Of a stretch of 64,000 bases of DNA, positions 51,601 through 64,000 are shown one piece after another (the stretch's first letter is position 1; every line of letters begins with the position of its first letter). The stretch is from Glandiceps talaboti (lineage: Eukaryota > Hemichordata > Enteropneusta > Spengelidae): positions 8,395,994 to 8,459,993 of the forward strand of contig NC_135552.1 in assembly GCF_964340395.1 (NCBI RefSeq), in the 5' to 3' direction. The notes below the pieces were generated by a model. The model ran no database searches. It had not been told where the DNA came from and saw only the letters and a list, made by a program, of their open reading frames with translations. A program made the position numbers and the translations under genes.

Positions 51601-52771
51601 TGTACATTTTCAAAACAGTGTTGTTTTACAAAGAATGTTAATCTACTCACTGTTTCAAATTTTGTTTTCCAATTATTATGAAGTTTATTGAAGTCTGGTA
51701 CTTTTCTAACTTTACTTTTCACCTTCCCATTAGAACTAGATAAAGGAATTCTACTGTAAAATGAAACAAAAAAAACACATATTATGTTAAATGGTGAAAT
51801 AATGATACTGTAATTGCTTTATTTTACCACAAGAAGATTTGGTGGATATAGGGCAAATGTAACATGTCAGACACACTCTGTAATTTGGCAGACAGTGCAA
51901 AGGGCAGTAGGGAAAGCAGACAATATTTGTAAATAACTTATCCGGTTGGCCCATCATATTCAGTGCAAACATTACTGATGCCTTCCCACAACAACAGAAT
52001 ACAGAAATATAACAATTTTAAGTATGATGTAATACACACAGTATGATAGCTGGACTTATTTACACAGAAAAAAACATTTGTGTATATTCAGCTACAATAA
52101 ACCAAGTGCTAAAAAACAAAACAACTAACTTGTGATGAATGTAGTTTTCATGTCAACTATTAACTTAAACAGTACCGTAGTGGGTGGCAATGTCCGATTC
52201 ACCAATACGAAAGACATCAGAGAGTCACCTGTGACTGTACATTTTTTACCGACCTACTGATGACTTTCTACTGGTGCAGGTAATATCTTTTTTCTTAATC
52301 TCTATAAATTATATGGTTACTTTCAAAGAGAATAGAACTATTTCTAGCATTACTAGTACAAATATAAGAAGAAAAAAATATGTTTGTATTACTGTATATG
52401 TTTACCTCTTTTTAGCACTGTCACTCTTTTTACTCACACCATTCTTAGCATTGGTAGTGGTTACAGATGAATATTGTTGTTTACTCAATGCCCTCTGTGC
52501 ACGTGTGACTGGTCTGTAATTGTAATAATAGAACAGAGAAAACATGATAACAAAGTGATACAGAAGTCACTGTAGTAGCCCTTTGGCATAAGTCCTGCAT
52601 GCAAATGGAGTATGGGACTCGATTCTGACAATGTCCTTAAACACTGACTAGAGTCCCAACTTACTCCATCTACAAACAGGACTATTCGGCATTAGGCCTT
52701 TCAAGTTTCATAATATAATTTCATGTAGGTGCACTACTGCAGTTTTCACATTCTGGTTCAAAGAATATGGA

Positions 52772-52816
<45 letters not shown>

Positions 52817-54279
52817 ATAATGCTTGCATCAATTTCTTTTAGCCTTGACTGCTCTCTGTGTTGTTCCCTGGGTTCACAGTCAAAACGTAAATCGATTGGT
52901 CATCAATTGTAACAGGTGTTTTATAATAGCTAGTACCATATGGTATACCCTAGTCTATCAGCTAGCCCTCGCATGTTCTTCCGATAAAATATGACACACA
53001 GCCGAACAACGCTATCGAGGATGGAACATCCGAGGTCTAGCGAATGTTATCAGGATATAAATAACTGCCAATCAGAGAACCGTATTAGCGACAAGCACAA
53101 ACAGAGGACAATAGCTAAATTTTCATGCATATTCATCTTAAGGAGGGGCATGTAAAAATAACCACCAATGCGTTAACTAAAATGTGTGAATGACAACGTC
53201 TACACACTCATCAAACACAATTACCATAAACTGATAAGACATAGTAATGACATAAATGTGTTTGTCAACACCTACATGCAGAGATTGAATATATTAAAGT
53301 ATACATATGCATATATGGCCCAACCCACTGCTTATCGTAATCTCAATGGAATGTCCGGTCTGAAAATGACATTCGCTAGACTGTTCGGGCAGGCCCTCAC
53401 ATGCGAACTTCGTTCGCTTATAGTTATAGCATTGAAAGAAAGTCCGAACGTCTAGCAGCAAGACTAGGTATACCCCTACCAGGATTCAAGTAATGGGATT
53501 CAAATAAAAGTAGAAGTTTTAACCAGACTTAGATTTGTCCTTTTATTCCAACTCAAGTTATGCCATACTCAAGTCCACCTGTGCTGAAAAGTTTGTTTTA
53601 CCATATCACTGTAGTTGGACTGATACTTTCTTTGTACTACGAACTAAACCATATCACATGTATCATCGTTGTTGTATGGAGGCAGAAGGGCCTAGGGATC
53701 TCATACACGTGACATGTACACAGTGTTCAAAACATTCTGCATATGGCAAGTTCAAGTTGCTTATACGAGGAGGCTCTCACTTGAGTACTGAGTCAAATGT
53801 GTTTGGTCGGTTAGGGTTCTGAGAACAGAGTCGTATCGACCAAATATACATTGTATCTGACTCCGTACTCATGTCAGGGCCTCGTTGGACTACTCCTACA
53901 CTGCAGACGAGACGTGCCGCACTGATGGAGTTTTAAATGACTACACAGTTTCGCTAAGCTATCCAATACTGTCAATTAATTTTCCTATCGTTTCAAGGAA
54001 CGAAGGGAGGACAGTGAAATTCAAAATCAAAATATCAGTTATAATAGCAAATTTAGTGGTACTGGTAGCGCTCGTCCTTCGAGTCTTGCTACGGGTGGGT
54101 TATATACTTCCATACAACTTACAAATAATACAAGGAGGCTACATGGCTACTCCGGTGCCGAGATACAGTGAGGTAATTTGTAAACAATTCCAGATAAAAC
54201 AGCTGTTTCTACGATTCTACCCTTACCTCAGGTTGTATGACGATGCCGTAGGATTTTTTGCCTCTGCTGAAGTCGGCAT
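30641..54279 (-). CDS. TROAP: TROAP (tastin) homologue, 16 exons
   Basis: Exons in transcript order: 54279-54227, 52513-52406, 51753-51651, 50563-50531, 49837-49626, 48459-48212, 47760-47609, 47135-47049, 46354-46225, 42972-42797, 39934-39788, 38475-38398, 35933-35808, 34026-31689, 31476-31325 and 30727-30641. All junctions keep phase and total 1409 residues (human tastin is about 780). The C-terminal exons give LFHEALLDEEVALYTC, FTNPVAKVLL and HFIPI, matching the end of tastin, and exon 7 has DGSALASILNNRGVEF, matching a tastin N-terminal motif. Exons 13-14 form a charged helix (DVIRQRQDDLQKLK, then MEEVERLLELEIQWLEKN). Exon 14 (779 codons) is Gln/Ser/Thr/Pro-rich and probably disordered. 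Exon 3 has VPDFNKLHNNWKTKFE. In vertebrates tastin acts in trophoblast adhesion and at spindle poles. Function here is inferred. Confidence 0.84.
30903..31115. repeat. Approximately 22-bp minisatellite (TTTGAGGCCACACGTGTGGATC)
   Basis: About ten imperfect units built on ttgaggccacacgtgtgg lie in the last intron of the TROAP homologue. The core cacacgtgtg is itself palindromic and contains the E-box CACGTG. Confidence 0.85.
34220..34671. repeat. MITE-like element with GTTA(C/G)GGTGACCC ends
   Basis: The left end gttacggtgaccctattt and the reverse complement of the right end (gttagggtaaccctattt) match, then share tgtttctcattac. Arms are about 40 bases and total length about 450, in TROAP intron 13. 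No ORF. Confidence 0.65.
35982..36322. repeat. Foldback element, about 340-bp palindrome
   Basis: Arms of about 135 bases (35982-36115 and 36190-36322) are reverse complements with scattered mismatches. Landmarks are ttggagttttaattcataa, cttgaaaaaatcaatgtg and gtaactcaatacattgca. The spacer is about 75 bases. It lies in TROAP intron 12, immediately 3' of the sequence upstream of exon 13. Confidence 0.85.
36829..37205. repeat. 202-bp tandem duplication with G-tracts
   Basis: Copy 1 (36829-37030) and copy 2 (from 37031) share catttcaaggggttg, a GT/G tract and cccacaagatcgttacag. Confidence 0.85.
37499..37880. repeat. MITE-like element with CATAGTCT(C/T)GGTTACCCAG ends
   Basis: Inverted ends of about 85 bases: catagtcttggttaccca on the left, with the reverse complement catagtctcggttaccca on the right, then shared tctgcctayga and accacccmaaac. 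The outside bases are tcccc on both sides, which could be a target duplication but is low complexity. Confidence 0.75.
38974..39165. repeat. 37-bp tandem repeat, 5 copies
   Basis: The unit begins tactggcattgtattcat. It lies between TROAP exons 11 and 12. Confidence 0.9.
41124..41575. repeat. 25/28-bp minisatellite, about 18 copies
   Basis: Units gtgcaagtaccactagta + tgtactg occur with or without a trailing acc. The two length classes are clustered: 28-bp at both ends and 25-bp in the middle, a pattern expected of unequal exchange. It lies in TROAP intron 10. Confidence 0.92.
41836..42225. repeat. Dispersed repeat copy with loosely inverted ends
   Basis: It starts ggctgcactagctgcaact and ends in the block with gtctgattgaaaaaag, both resembling the copy at 9228-9297 in opposite orientations. 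The interior shares ggtctgcacccaaaa with 9123-9140. Confidence 0.5.
43020..46190. other. TROAP intron 9, no nested gene seen
   Basis: This large intron has AT-rich stretches and short open frames, none with recognisable residues or splice context. Confidence 0.45.
47792..47876 (-). repeat. Precursor-like hairpin next to a TROAP splice acceptor
   Basis: Arms of about 27 bases share cagtgcagtaaggtc and its complement. The roughly 30-base loop holds a nested palindrome (ctatacaattgtatag). Read on the minus strand, two of the arm differences become G-U pairs. It lies in intron 6, beginning about 30 bases upstream of the acceptor of exon 7 (47760). It could be a small-RNA hairpin, a splice-modulating structure or a tiny foldback element. 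Confidence 0.7.
48658..48986. repeat. MITE-like element, 20-bp perfect inverted ends
   Basis: gacacaataccataggtt (48670 onward) is mirrored exactly at 48953-48972, and weaker pairing continues outward for about 10 bases. About 330 bases long, in TROAP intron 5, no ORF. Confidence 0.75.
49131..49499. repeat. MITE-like element with GCCTACCTGTAGACTT ends
   Basis: The left gcctacctgtagacttca pairs with a right end whose reverse complement is gcctacctgtagacttgg. Inner blocks (gactatcg; actattccgctatcctaa) also pair, so the arms are about 65 bases. It lies in TROAP intron 5, about 130 bases downstream of exon 5. Confidence 0.78.
50992..51245. repeat. 36-bp minisatellite, 7 copies, open on minus strand
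   Basis: The unit catgagtgcttgcagtgt + tctctgtgactgtacttt alternates gtgact and gtggct, giving a 72-bp higher order at places. Read on the minus strand it encodes a Thr/Ser/Glu-rich 12-residue repeat (STVTENTASTHE). It lies in TROAP intron 3, where flanking exons are both phase 0, but no acceptor in the right phase was found. Confidence 0.9.
52774..52815. repeat. (GT)n microsatellite
   Basis: About 20 GT units in TROAP intron 1. Confidence 0.95.
52816..54226. other. TROAP intron 1, no gene recognised
   Basis: A 13-base inverted match (gtctagcgaatgt at about 53036 and its complement near 53370) suggests a small element at about 52970-53420. A 136-codon plus-strand frame ending near 54295 has a hydrophobic stretch but no ATG at its start and overlaps TROAP exon 1, so it was not called. 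Confidence 0.4.
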
Positions 54280-54549
54280 GATTACGGACTTTTAACTAAG
54301 GTATACGATTGTTTTGACCTTGTTGCTTGCAGAGCGTTACGAGTCCAGCTGCCACGCTGACGACAGAATTGTAGCTTCGCCAACTTTGACGTCGACCAAA
54401 CGGTTTCTATTTTGATACACTGGGTTAAAACTTACTTCTTTACGGTTAGAAGTACCTATACGTGTAATCTTTGCGTACAAACCTACAGAAATCGTATAGT
54501 TCGACATCAAAACAAATTTGTCGCCCGGCCGAGTACTGTTCATTCATTT

Positions 54550-54700
54550 CACAACTGAATTTCCCGGACGGTTACCGTCAATAACGTCAGCCAATCAGCG
54601 ACCACGTAAACAAACATGGAGGATGTAACCCACGTAAAGTCTCGCGATAGCACAAGAAACGTTAGTTAAACTCCCATAGTGCATTGGGGCAAACACAACT
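54550..54700. promoter_or_regulatory. Probable bidirectional promoter of TROAP and the 55017 gene
   Basis: The two start codons (54279 on minus, 55017 on plus) are 738 bases apart and diverge. Between them are a CCAAT box (gccaatcagcg, near 54591), an acgtca half-site just before it, and the palindrome TCTCGCGA at 54640-54647. TCTCGCGA is a known motif of CpG-rich housekeeping promoters, bound by BANP in vertebrates. CpG density is visibly higher than in the flanking introns. Transcription start sites are not visible. Confidence 0.6.
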
Positions 54701-55016
54701 TTAAAAACTGTTGGTTTTAGCATTTTCAACAATAGAGATATTACGCGATGTGCATAATTATTGTATTAATGCAAAATTTTGAATGAAAAACAAAATGAAT
54801 TGTTGGTATTTGTGTTCAAAATATACCGGAGTGAAGAGAACGCACGTTCTACTCAATATCGCCAATTTTGCGTCCACGGCGGACGGTTCGAGAACGTTAT
54901 ATTCGGTGCTTTCGAATTCGTTCACATACTTTCCCGATATCCTCCAAAAGTATTACATCGGAGCTATTATAAGCGTATAACTTTTCGTGTGTGTTTTACT
55001 ATATAAAACTCCTAAA

Positions 55017-55791
55017 ATGGGATGTGGATCGAGTAAAGCCACTCAGATAAAAAGAGTGGAATCGGCACCATTGGACCGACTTGAAAAACAAGAACTACAA
55101 ATCCGTCTGCAAGGGGACCTAGACACGGCGACCCCTGCAGGTCTCCAAGTCAAATTGGCCGAGGTAAAACCATGATAAGTATGAATAGCCGATAACACGA
55201 CATGTCAATGGATTAAACAAATTTTTATTTGTTTACCAGCATTGTCTAACTTTAATTTTACAGAAGTAAATCGAATGTAGCATGTCGGGGTACTTTTCAA
55301 AATGATAAGATCTATCCGAAGTGGAATTTGGTTTACTTAGAATTGTTCAAAACTTAGGTTTGTCTACATCCATAGCCATGATCATGTATTGAATGACTAA
55401 TTATAATTTCTGTTTTAACACGGCTTTGTGTTTCATTCATTGCCTTTTTTACATGATTCAAAACATACAAATAAATAAATACTAGTACCAAACTCCATCC
55501 ATCATATGACTGGACAACGTCTTTAAATAGTTTATTGTAACTATTTTGCCATAGTTATCCGGAGAATCACCAACAAGGTTCGAAGTGAATCCGACAGCAC
55601 ACAAGACAACATACCGTGTTGTTGTCAAACCATTCGATGTCGGTGACAGTGATCAAGAGAGACTGGTAGAGAACAGGAAGGTCCGAAGTATATCCAAAGA
55701 TATCCAAAAGAAGGGCAAAAATAGAGAAATCACTGTCGGCGGAGCCGTAGTCATCCGAGCAGAACAGTTTTTGACAGCTGCTGATCTGTAG
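55017..55791 (+). CDS. Small protein with N-myristoylation start, unknown family
   Basis: Two exons, 55017-55163 and 55555-55791, join in phase 0 (donor gtaaaa, acceptor tag), giving 127 residues. The start MGCGSSKATQ fits an N-myristoylation signal: Gly2, Ser6 and a nearby Lys, with Cys3 as a possible palmitoylation site. This predicts attachment to the inner face of membranes. A charged stretch (DRLEKQELQIRLQGDL) looks helical. Exon 2 has the block TTYRVVVKPFDVGD, then a Lys/Arg-rich segment and a short hydrophobic end. There are no further membrane spans. AATAAA at 56012-56017 is a plausible polyadenylation signal. It shares a promoter region with TROAP. I do not recognise the family. Confidence 0.72.
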
Positions 55792-56698
55792 AGAGTAAAT
55801 TACAGACAACATGAGATGAACTCGTCGAGAATTAATAATTCATAGATAAAATGACTGTCGATGACTCGACCTACTTTTAAATGATCAAGTTTCAAGATTA
55901 TTTGTAGATGGATTTGAAATATCTATAAATCAAATGACAATCTATAGGAATGGTCCCAGCTTATCTGTTTATCTAGCTTTTTTACTTGATAATTAAAGCA
56001 TAAAATTTGTCAATAAAATCACTAGACCGAAAGCGTCATCATTGTTGACTCACGACAAACCATCATTAGCTAAACCTAGTGTACACAACCACGAATTTTT
56101 CAATCAAATTAACACTCAATTATGTAGTCGACCACTTCATCATGACACTTAGGCCAAATAAAAACCTGTTTGGTTCCGGTTACCCGACCCTGCCTAGTTT
56201 TTCACGCCGACCCTAAACCTTTTTTTTTACGTATTCGAGAAAAATAATAAAATCGCGAAAATCGTGAAGTCTCGCAAGAAATAGTGGGTGACGAAACTCA
56301 CTTGTGTTTATGGTTTATACGTTCTCATTTTGTTTCCTGATTTTAGCTTTCACTATAGAATAACTTTCAGGTTTGTCACGCAATGCATACTTATTAGCGT
56401 AAAATCGACTATCTGCAGACCTCGTATGACCATCGTCGTAAACCACAGCCTCTTTTACGGCACCGTCCAAGACGCGCAGTGTCGGGACAGAAATAACAGC
56501 TCAGCCTCTGGTTTGCGAGAATGCGTACGTATATGTAATGACCTACTTGCGTCTAGTTTACTCAGTGACTAGAGATCGCTCGATCGTTCGTGATAGTAAA
56601 TATCAATAGTCAATGTGTAACAATACATGTTACATGATTAACTTCATGTAACGTAAAACTACAGCTACGGCAGACCAGATACACATAATACTCAGGTG
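55792..56698. other. Intergenic, 3' UTR then SDR promoter
   Basis: It starts with the 3' UTR of the small gene (AATAAA at 56012-56017) and ends with the 5' flank of the dehydrogenase. A segment gttacccgaccctgcctag near 56178 resembles the ends of the element at 34220-34671. No other gene is seen. Confidence 0.45.
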
Positions 56699-60667
<3,969 letters not shown>

Positions 60668-62950
60668 TTATGTGTGTGATCTGTAGTCAAATCAGGGTGC
60701 ATGTATAAGAGTAGCCCTCACATCTTTTTTTCCTCATTACAATATAATGGATGTTTGGCTTGTTCATGTGAAAAGCAACTCAGAACTAAACTGTTTTAAA
60801 CTTTTGCTGTTACTTCATTCAAGAAAATGCCAACCCATTCTAATTTAAAATCAGGGGGGAATCAGGGGTCACCATACTAATTTTTGAAATAAAGGTCAAA
60901 ACATTATCAAAATTAAGCCATTTTACAATCCAATATGGCTGCCATCCAATATGGCTGCTGAATACTATGTTAACTGGGAATATAAAAGGTTATCAATTTC
61001 CTCAAAAACAAAATGGTGAACCCCTATATTTCTTTTATTATTTCAAAAGGACCAGAAGCTAATTTCTATATGACAAAGGTTAGAGAGATTTGAAGGGCTT
61101 TGATTTTCTGTGAAATTAGTCCCAAAGGCACAGTCTGCGGTTGATGAGTTATTAATGCAAATTTGATCTATGTTTCACATTTTTTATTTGTTTTGTTTTT
61201 GAATAGAACAGTATAGTAAAACTGTTTAATTGATTAAAACTCCTAATAAATACCTCTTCCTGTTATGTATTTTTTGGTTGTTCGATGTCAGTGTTATGTT
61301 CTATGTGGGTGATAACAATGGGCAAACTTTAAACCACACCACTCACATATGGGGATATTGTGTAATTAGGGGATAGGGCCAGGAGAATTCGTTGTCTTCG
61401 ATGAATATGTAGTAGCTGCCACCAAGTGATGACTGACTTCCGTTGATTTGTTGAGCTTCGGTCTGCAACAACCAAATTATAAATATAATATTTTGACGTC
61501 GTCTTCTCACGTAGCATTACCGCTGATCTTCTATCGTAGCGTTACCATTGATCTTTCGATGACGGTTCGATGTTTCGCTGAATTCGATGATTCAGGGAGG
61601 GGGGGGGGGGGTCTGTACAAATGGGTTGACGACCCAAAGATCGCCAGATAACACACTCGACATGAATATCTCCAATACAACACTCCATTGAAATAGTTAC
61701 AACATAGGGTTGCTGCACCACATGCCAAACAAATTATAGGGGATAAATCATTGAACTTCTTACGTAGACTGGGTTAAATGTCATTCTAACCGTTGACTAT
61801 ATTTAAGTTTATCCGATGAGCTGCACCTGGGACTGAGCTCCAAAATCTGCCCATGAAGCTCAGAAATCTAGCACTAGAAAGGTTAATTTGCATATGAATG
61901 GGTCTAACTGAAAACAACCATCAAAATACTAGAAATTGAGAACATTTCAATTTGTGGTCGAAACCACCTGTCAATCATAACTAAAGGTTGTCTGACCTGT
62001 AGAGTAAAGTAGCATGTACGCCAGGTCTGACCTGGAGGCTGGTCAAGTTCAAGGAACCTTATCTAATCAGATTACATAAAATTGTCCACGTCAAATCTAA
62101 GGGTCAAGAAACTTTACTGCTCTTAACTAAAAACTGGGGTTCAGAATCTTATACTGATACATGGACCGGAAAATGTACAAATTTCACAAAAAGATGAATT
62201 GTTATGTGCTTTAAATGACCATAATAAAAAAAATGGCTTGTGTAACGTGTTCAGAGTTTTTTGGAAGGGATTTGACCGGGAAGTTGAAGAAGGCCTTGTT
62301 TGACTGATGATCTTCTCATGCACGCTTTCAAACATGTATGGAACAAAGTACAAAAAAGATTTTCAGTTTTGAGAATGAAATAGTAAAGAGATCGTATCAA
62401 TTTATCTTGGCGATAAATTGCCTGCCGATGTGATCTTACGGCCAACACAACATGCAATGTGATTGTGAATACATTGTAGCATAGCTCTCATTTAGTAAGA
62501 GTTGTTATAGATCTAATTAATTCCAAAAAATATGCAAATAACTCATTAAAACTAAAAGATACGTCAGTGATATTTTCAGGACAGGTGCGCTTTGGTATCG
62601 CAAATGTATGCACCAAATGATATTGAATTTGTAGTGTGCATCCTTAAGATATATAGCCTAATTACCAAAAACCATTAATTATGTAAATAGCTCACTAATT
62701 TTAATGAAATATTTACCAAAATCTAATCAGTTCTAGCCATTACCCTAAAGGACACATGTACCAAATTTCATTTGAATTGAGCCAGCCGTTTTTGAGAACA
62801 TGATTACACAGACAGACACACGCACACACACACATACACATACAGACTTTTCATCCCTATATATAACATCCCTTATAGAATTTTAAAAGGGTCGAATCGG
62901 ACCGATAAAAATGCGCCTGGGTGTTCGTTGCGCTAAACCCAAGTGAATAA
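60668..62950. other. Intergenic; dispersed repeat near its end
   Basis: It holds the SDR 3' UTR, then AT-rich sequence without recognised exons. At about 62690-62860 is a copy of the repeat seen at 1262-2130 (accaaatttcatttgaattg, ccagccgtttttgag, then an ACAC/ACAG tail). G-runs near 61600 are low complexity. Confidence 0.5.
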
Positions 62951-63441
62951 GGGAGCCTTCAGTATTTACAAGGGGGGGGGCCGGAGGAAATCACACATGA
63001 TCTGTTAAGTAAAACCTACCCTCCCACCATTCTCCATTTGTAAAAAGTGACCCTCCCTTTTGTCCCATTTTGTAAAACATGACCCTCCCCATGACAATTG
63101 CATATACTGAACGTTAATCAATATTTCCATTATATGTATACATACAAATTAAATGATTTTGACTCTGTATTAGAAAGCGATATTTCTACATATAAAGTGA
63201 CAAACAGTAAAAGACTGGCAAGTTACCTTTCTCTTATAATCATACATAATCTAGTTAGTATATAAAACGTGCTTTCATGTTGTGCATACTGGTCACGTGT
63301 AAAAGTTCCCTGATATCATTGTCATCATCATCACGTTCACTTTCAGTATTGTCATTATCAGTGTCATTGTAATCTGACTCACTGCTACTACTTGAGTCAG
63401 TACATGTATCACTGTCCGTGTTCTCTATGACATTCAAAACT

Positions 63442-63507
<66 letters not shown>

Positions 63508-63872
63508 CTGCTACCATCACCATCATATTTTAACAACAACATTCTCGTGCAGTGTGAGTGATAAGGTGAGATGGGTACACTCAACAAAACGCATCATTTT
63601 ATTAAACAATTTTAAATTTCTTTCAATATATGTATTTCAATTTTTGTTTTGTTGCATGTAAAGTACTCGTAAAAATAAATGTTGAGTGCTCATCTCACTT
63701 TTACATCTAGAACTGACAATAATTGAATCTTGAATTTGGTCACAAAACTACGGATTATAAAATGTGACCCTCCCCCAAACATTGTAATGCAAAATATGAC
63801 ACCCCTCCCCCCAGAACAGGTTTGTAAAATGTGACCTAACCCCCCCCCCCCCCGTAAATACTGAAGGCTCCC
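62951..63872. mobile_element. TWA-flanked MITE, copy C
   Basis: It starts gggagccttcagtattta and ends in the inverted form (taaatactgaaggctccc), with a G-tract inside each end. TAA stands directly outside both ends (62948-62950 and 63873-63875). Subterminal words gtaaaa + tgaccctccc repeat several times. A (CAT)n tract at about 63441-63506 opens an Asp-rich frame of 110 codons that is not credible as a transposase. This is the best-preserved copy by its flanks. Confidence 0.8.
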
Positions 63873-64000
63873 TAAACTATGTCCTACTTATGCTACTAAC
63901 AGAAATACGTAGTAAAATACAGGACGTTTCGTTACAGTATTAAGAATTACTGTTGGAACACAGAAAAGTGTCTTTGGTTAAAATAACTACGTACTATATA
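63873..64000. other. Right edge of the window
   Basis: A short AT-rich stretch after the MITE. Nothing is recognised. Confidence 0.4.

Noticed and set aside
53885-54295. 136-codon plus-strand frame with a hydrophobic stretch
   Set aside because: No ATG at its start, no known residues, and it overlaps TROAP exon 1 on the other strand.
54337-54543. Minus-strand frame starting MNSTRPGDKF as first TROAP exon
   Set aside because: Its good donor is phase 0 and cannot join exon 2. The exon 54279-54227 joins correctly.
63255-63587. Asp-rich 110-codon frame
   Set aside because: It comes from a (CAT)n tract inside a MITE and has no sign of selection for coding.

Overview
This is nuclear DNA of an animal. 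Coding sequence is broken into exons with GT/AG borders, introns run to several kilobases, and microsatellites, minisatellites and small inverted-repeat elements fill most of the rest. The gene set (core 1 galactosyltransferase, alpha-2,8-sialyltransferase, a tastin/TROAP homologue, a membrane-anchored short-chain dehydrogenase) and the many dispersed repeats suggest a marine invertebrate deuterostome such as an acorn worm, lancelet or echinoderm. That placement is inference; nothing here fixes the species.

Layout. 312-4757 (+): a three-exon C1GALT1-like gene. 7150-13499 (+): an ST8SIA-type sialyltransferase with six recognisable exons and an unidentified 5' exon; two decayed copies of its sialylmotif-L exon lie nearby. 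14197-19633: an apparently complete DNA transposon of about 5.4 kb with long terminal inverted repeats, a DD37E IS630/Tc1-mariner transposase (+) and, convergent to it, a 521-residue protein (-) with a PB1 domain, a zinc knuckle and coiled coils. 21669-27207 (+): a second C1GALT1-like gene with the same intron positions as the first. 27208-30640: gene-free, with tandem repeats. 30641-54279 (-): a 16-exon TROAP homologue whose introns carry many inverted-repeat elements and minisatellites. 54280-55016: a compact promoter shared by TROAP and a divergent gene. 55017-55791 (+): a two-exon gene for a small protein with an N-myristoylation start. 56699-60667 (+): a five-exon membrane SDR. 60668-64000: gene-free, with a third full copy of a TWA-flanked MITE family.

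Functional links. Two core 1 O-glycan galactosyltransferases surround a sialyltransferase, so the first half looks like a small O-glycan assembly cluster acting in the Golgi. The second half is unrelated: a mitotic spindle/adhesion-type protein, a small membrane-associated protein and a dehydrogenase.

The strongest candidate for a little-described system is the two-component transposon: both ORFs are open and the outermost 74 bases of its ends differ at only three positions. Exon borders were read by eye. Reading phase is continuous across every junction listed for the two C1GALT1-like genes, TROAP, the SDR and the small myristoylated protein, and from the second exon on for the sialyltransferase.
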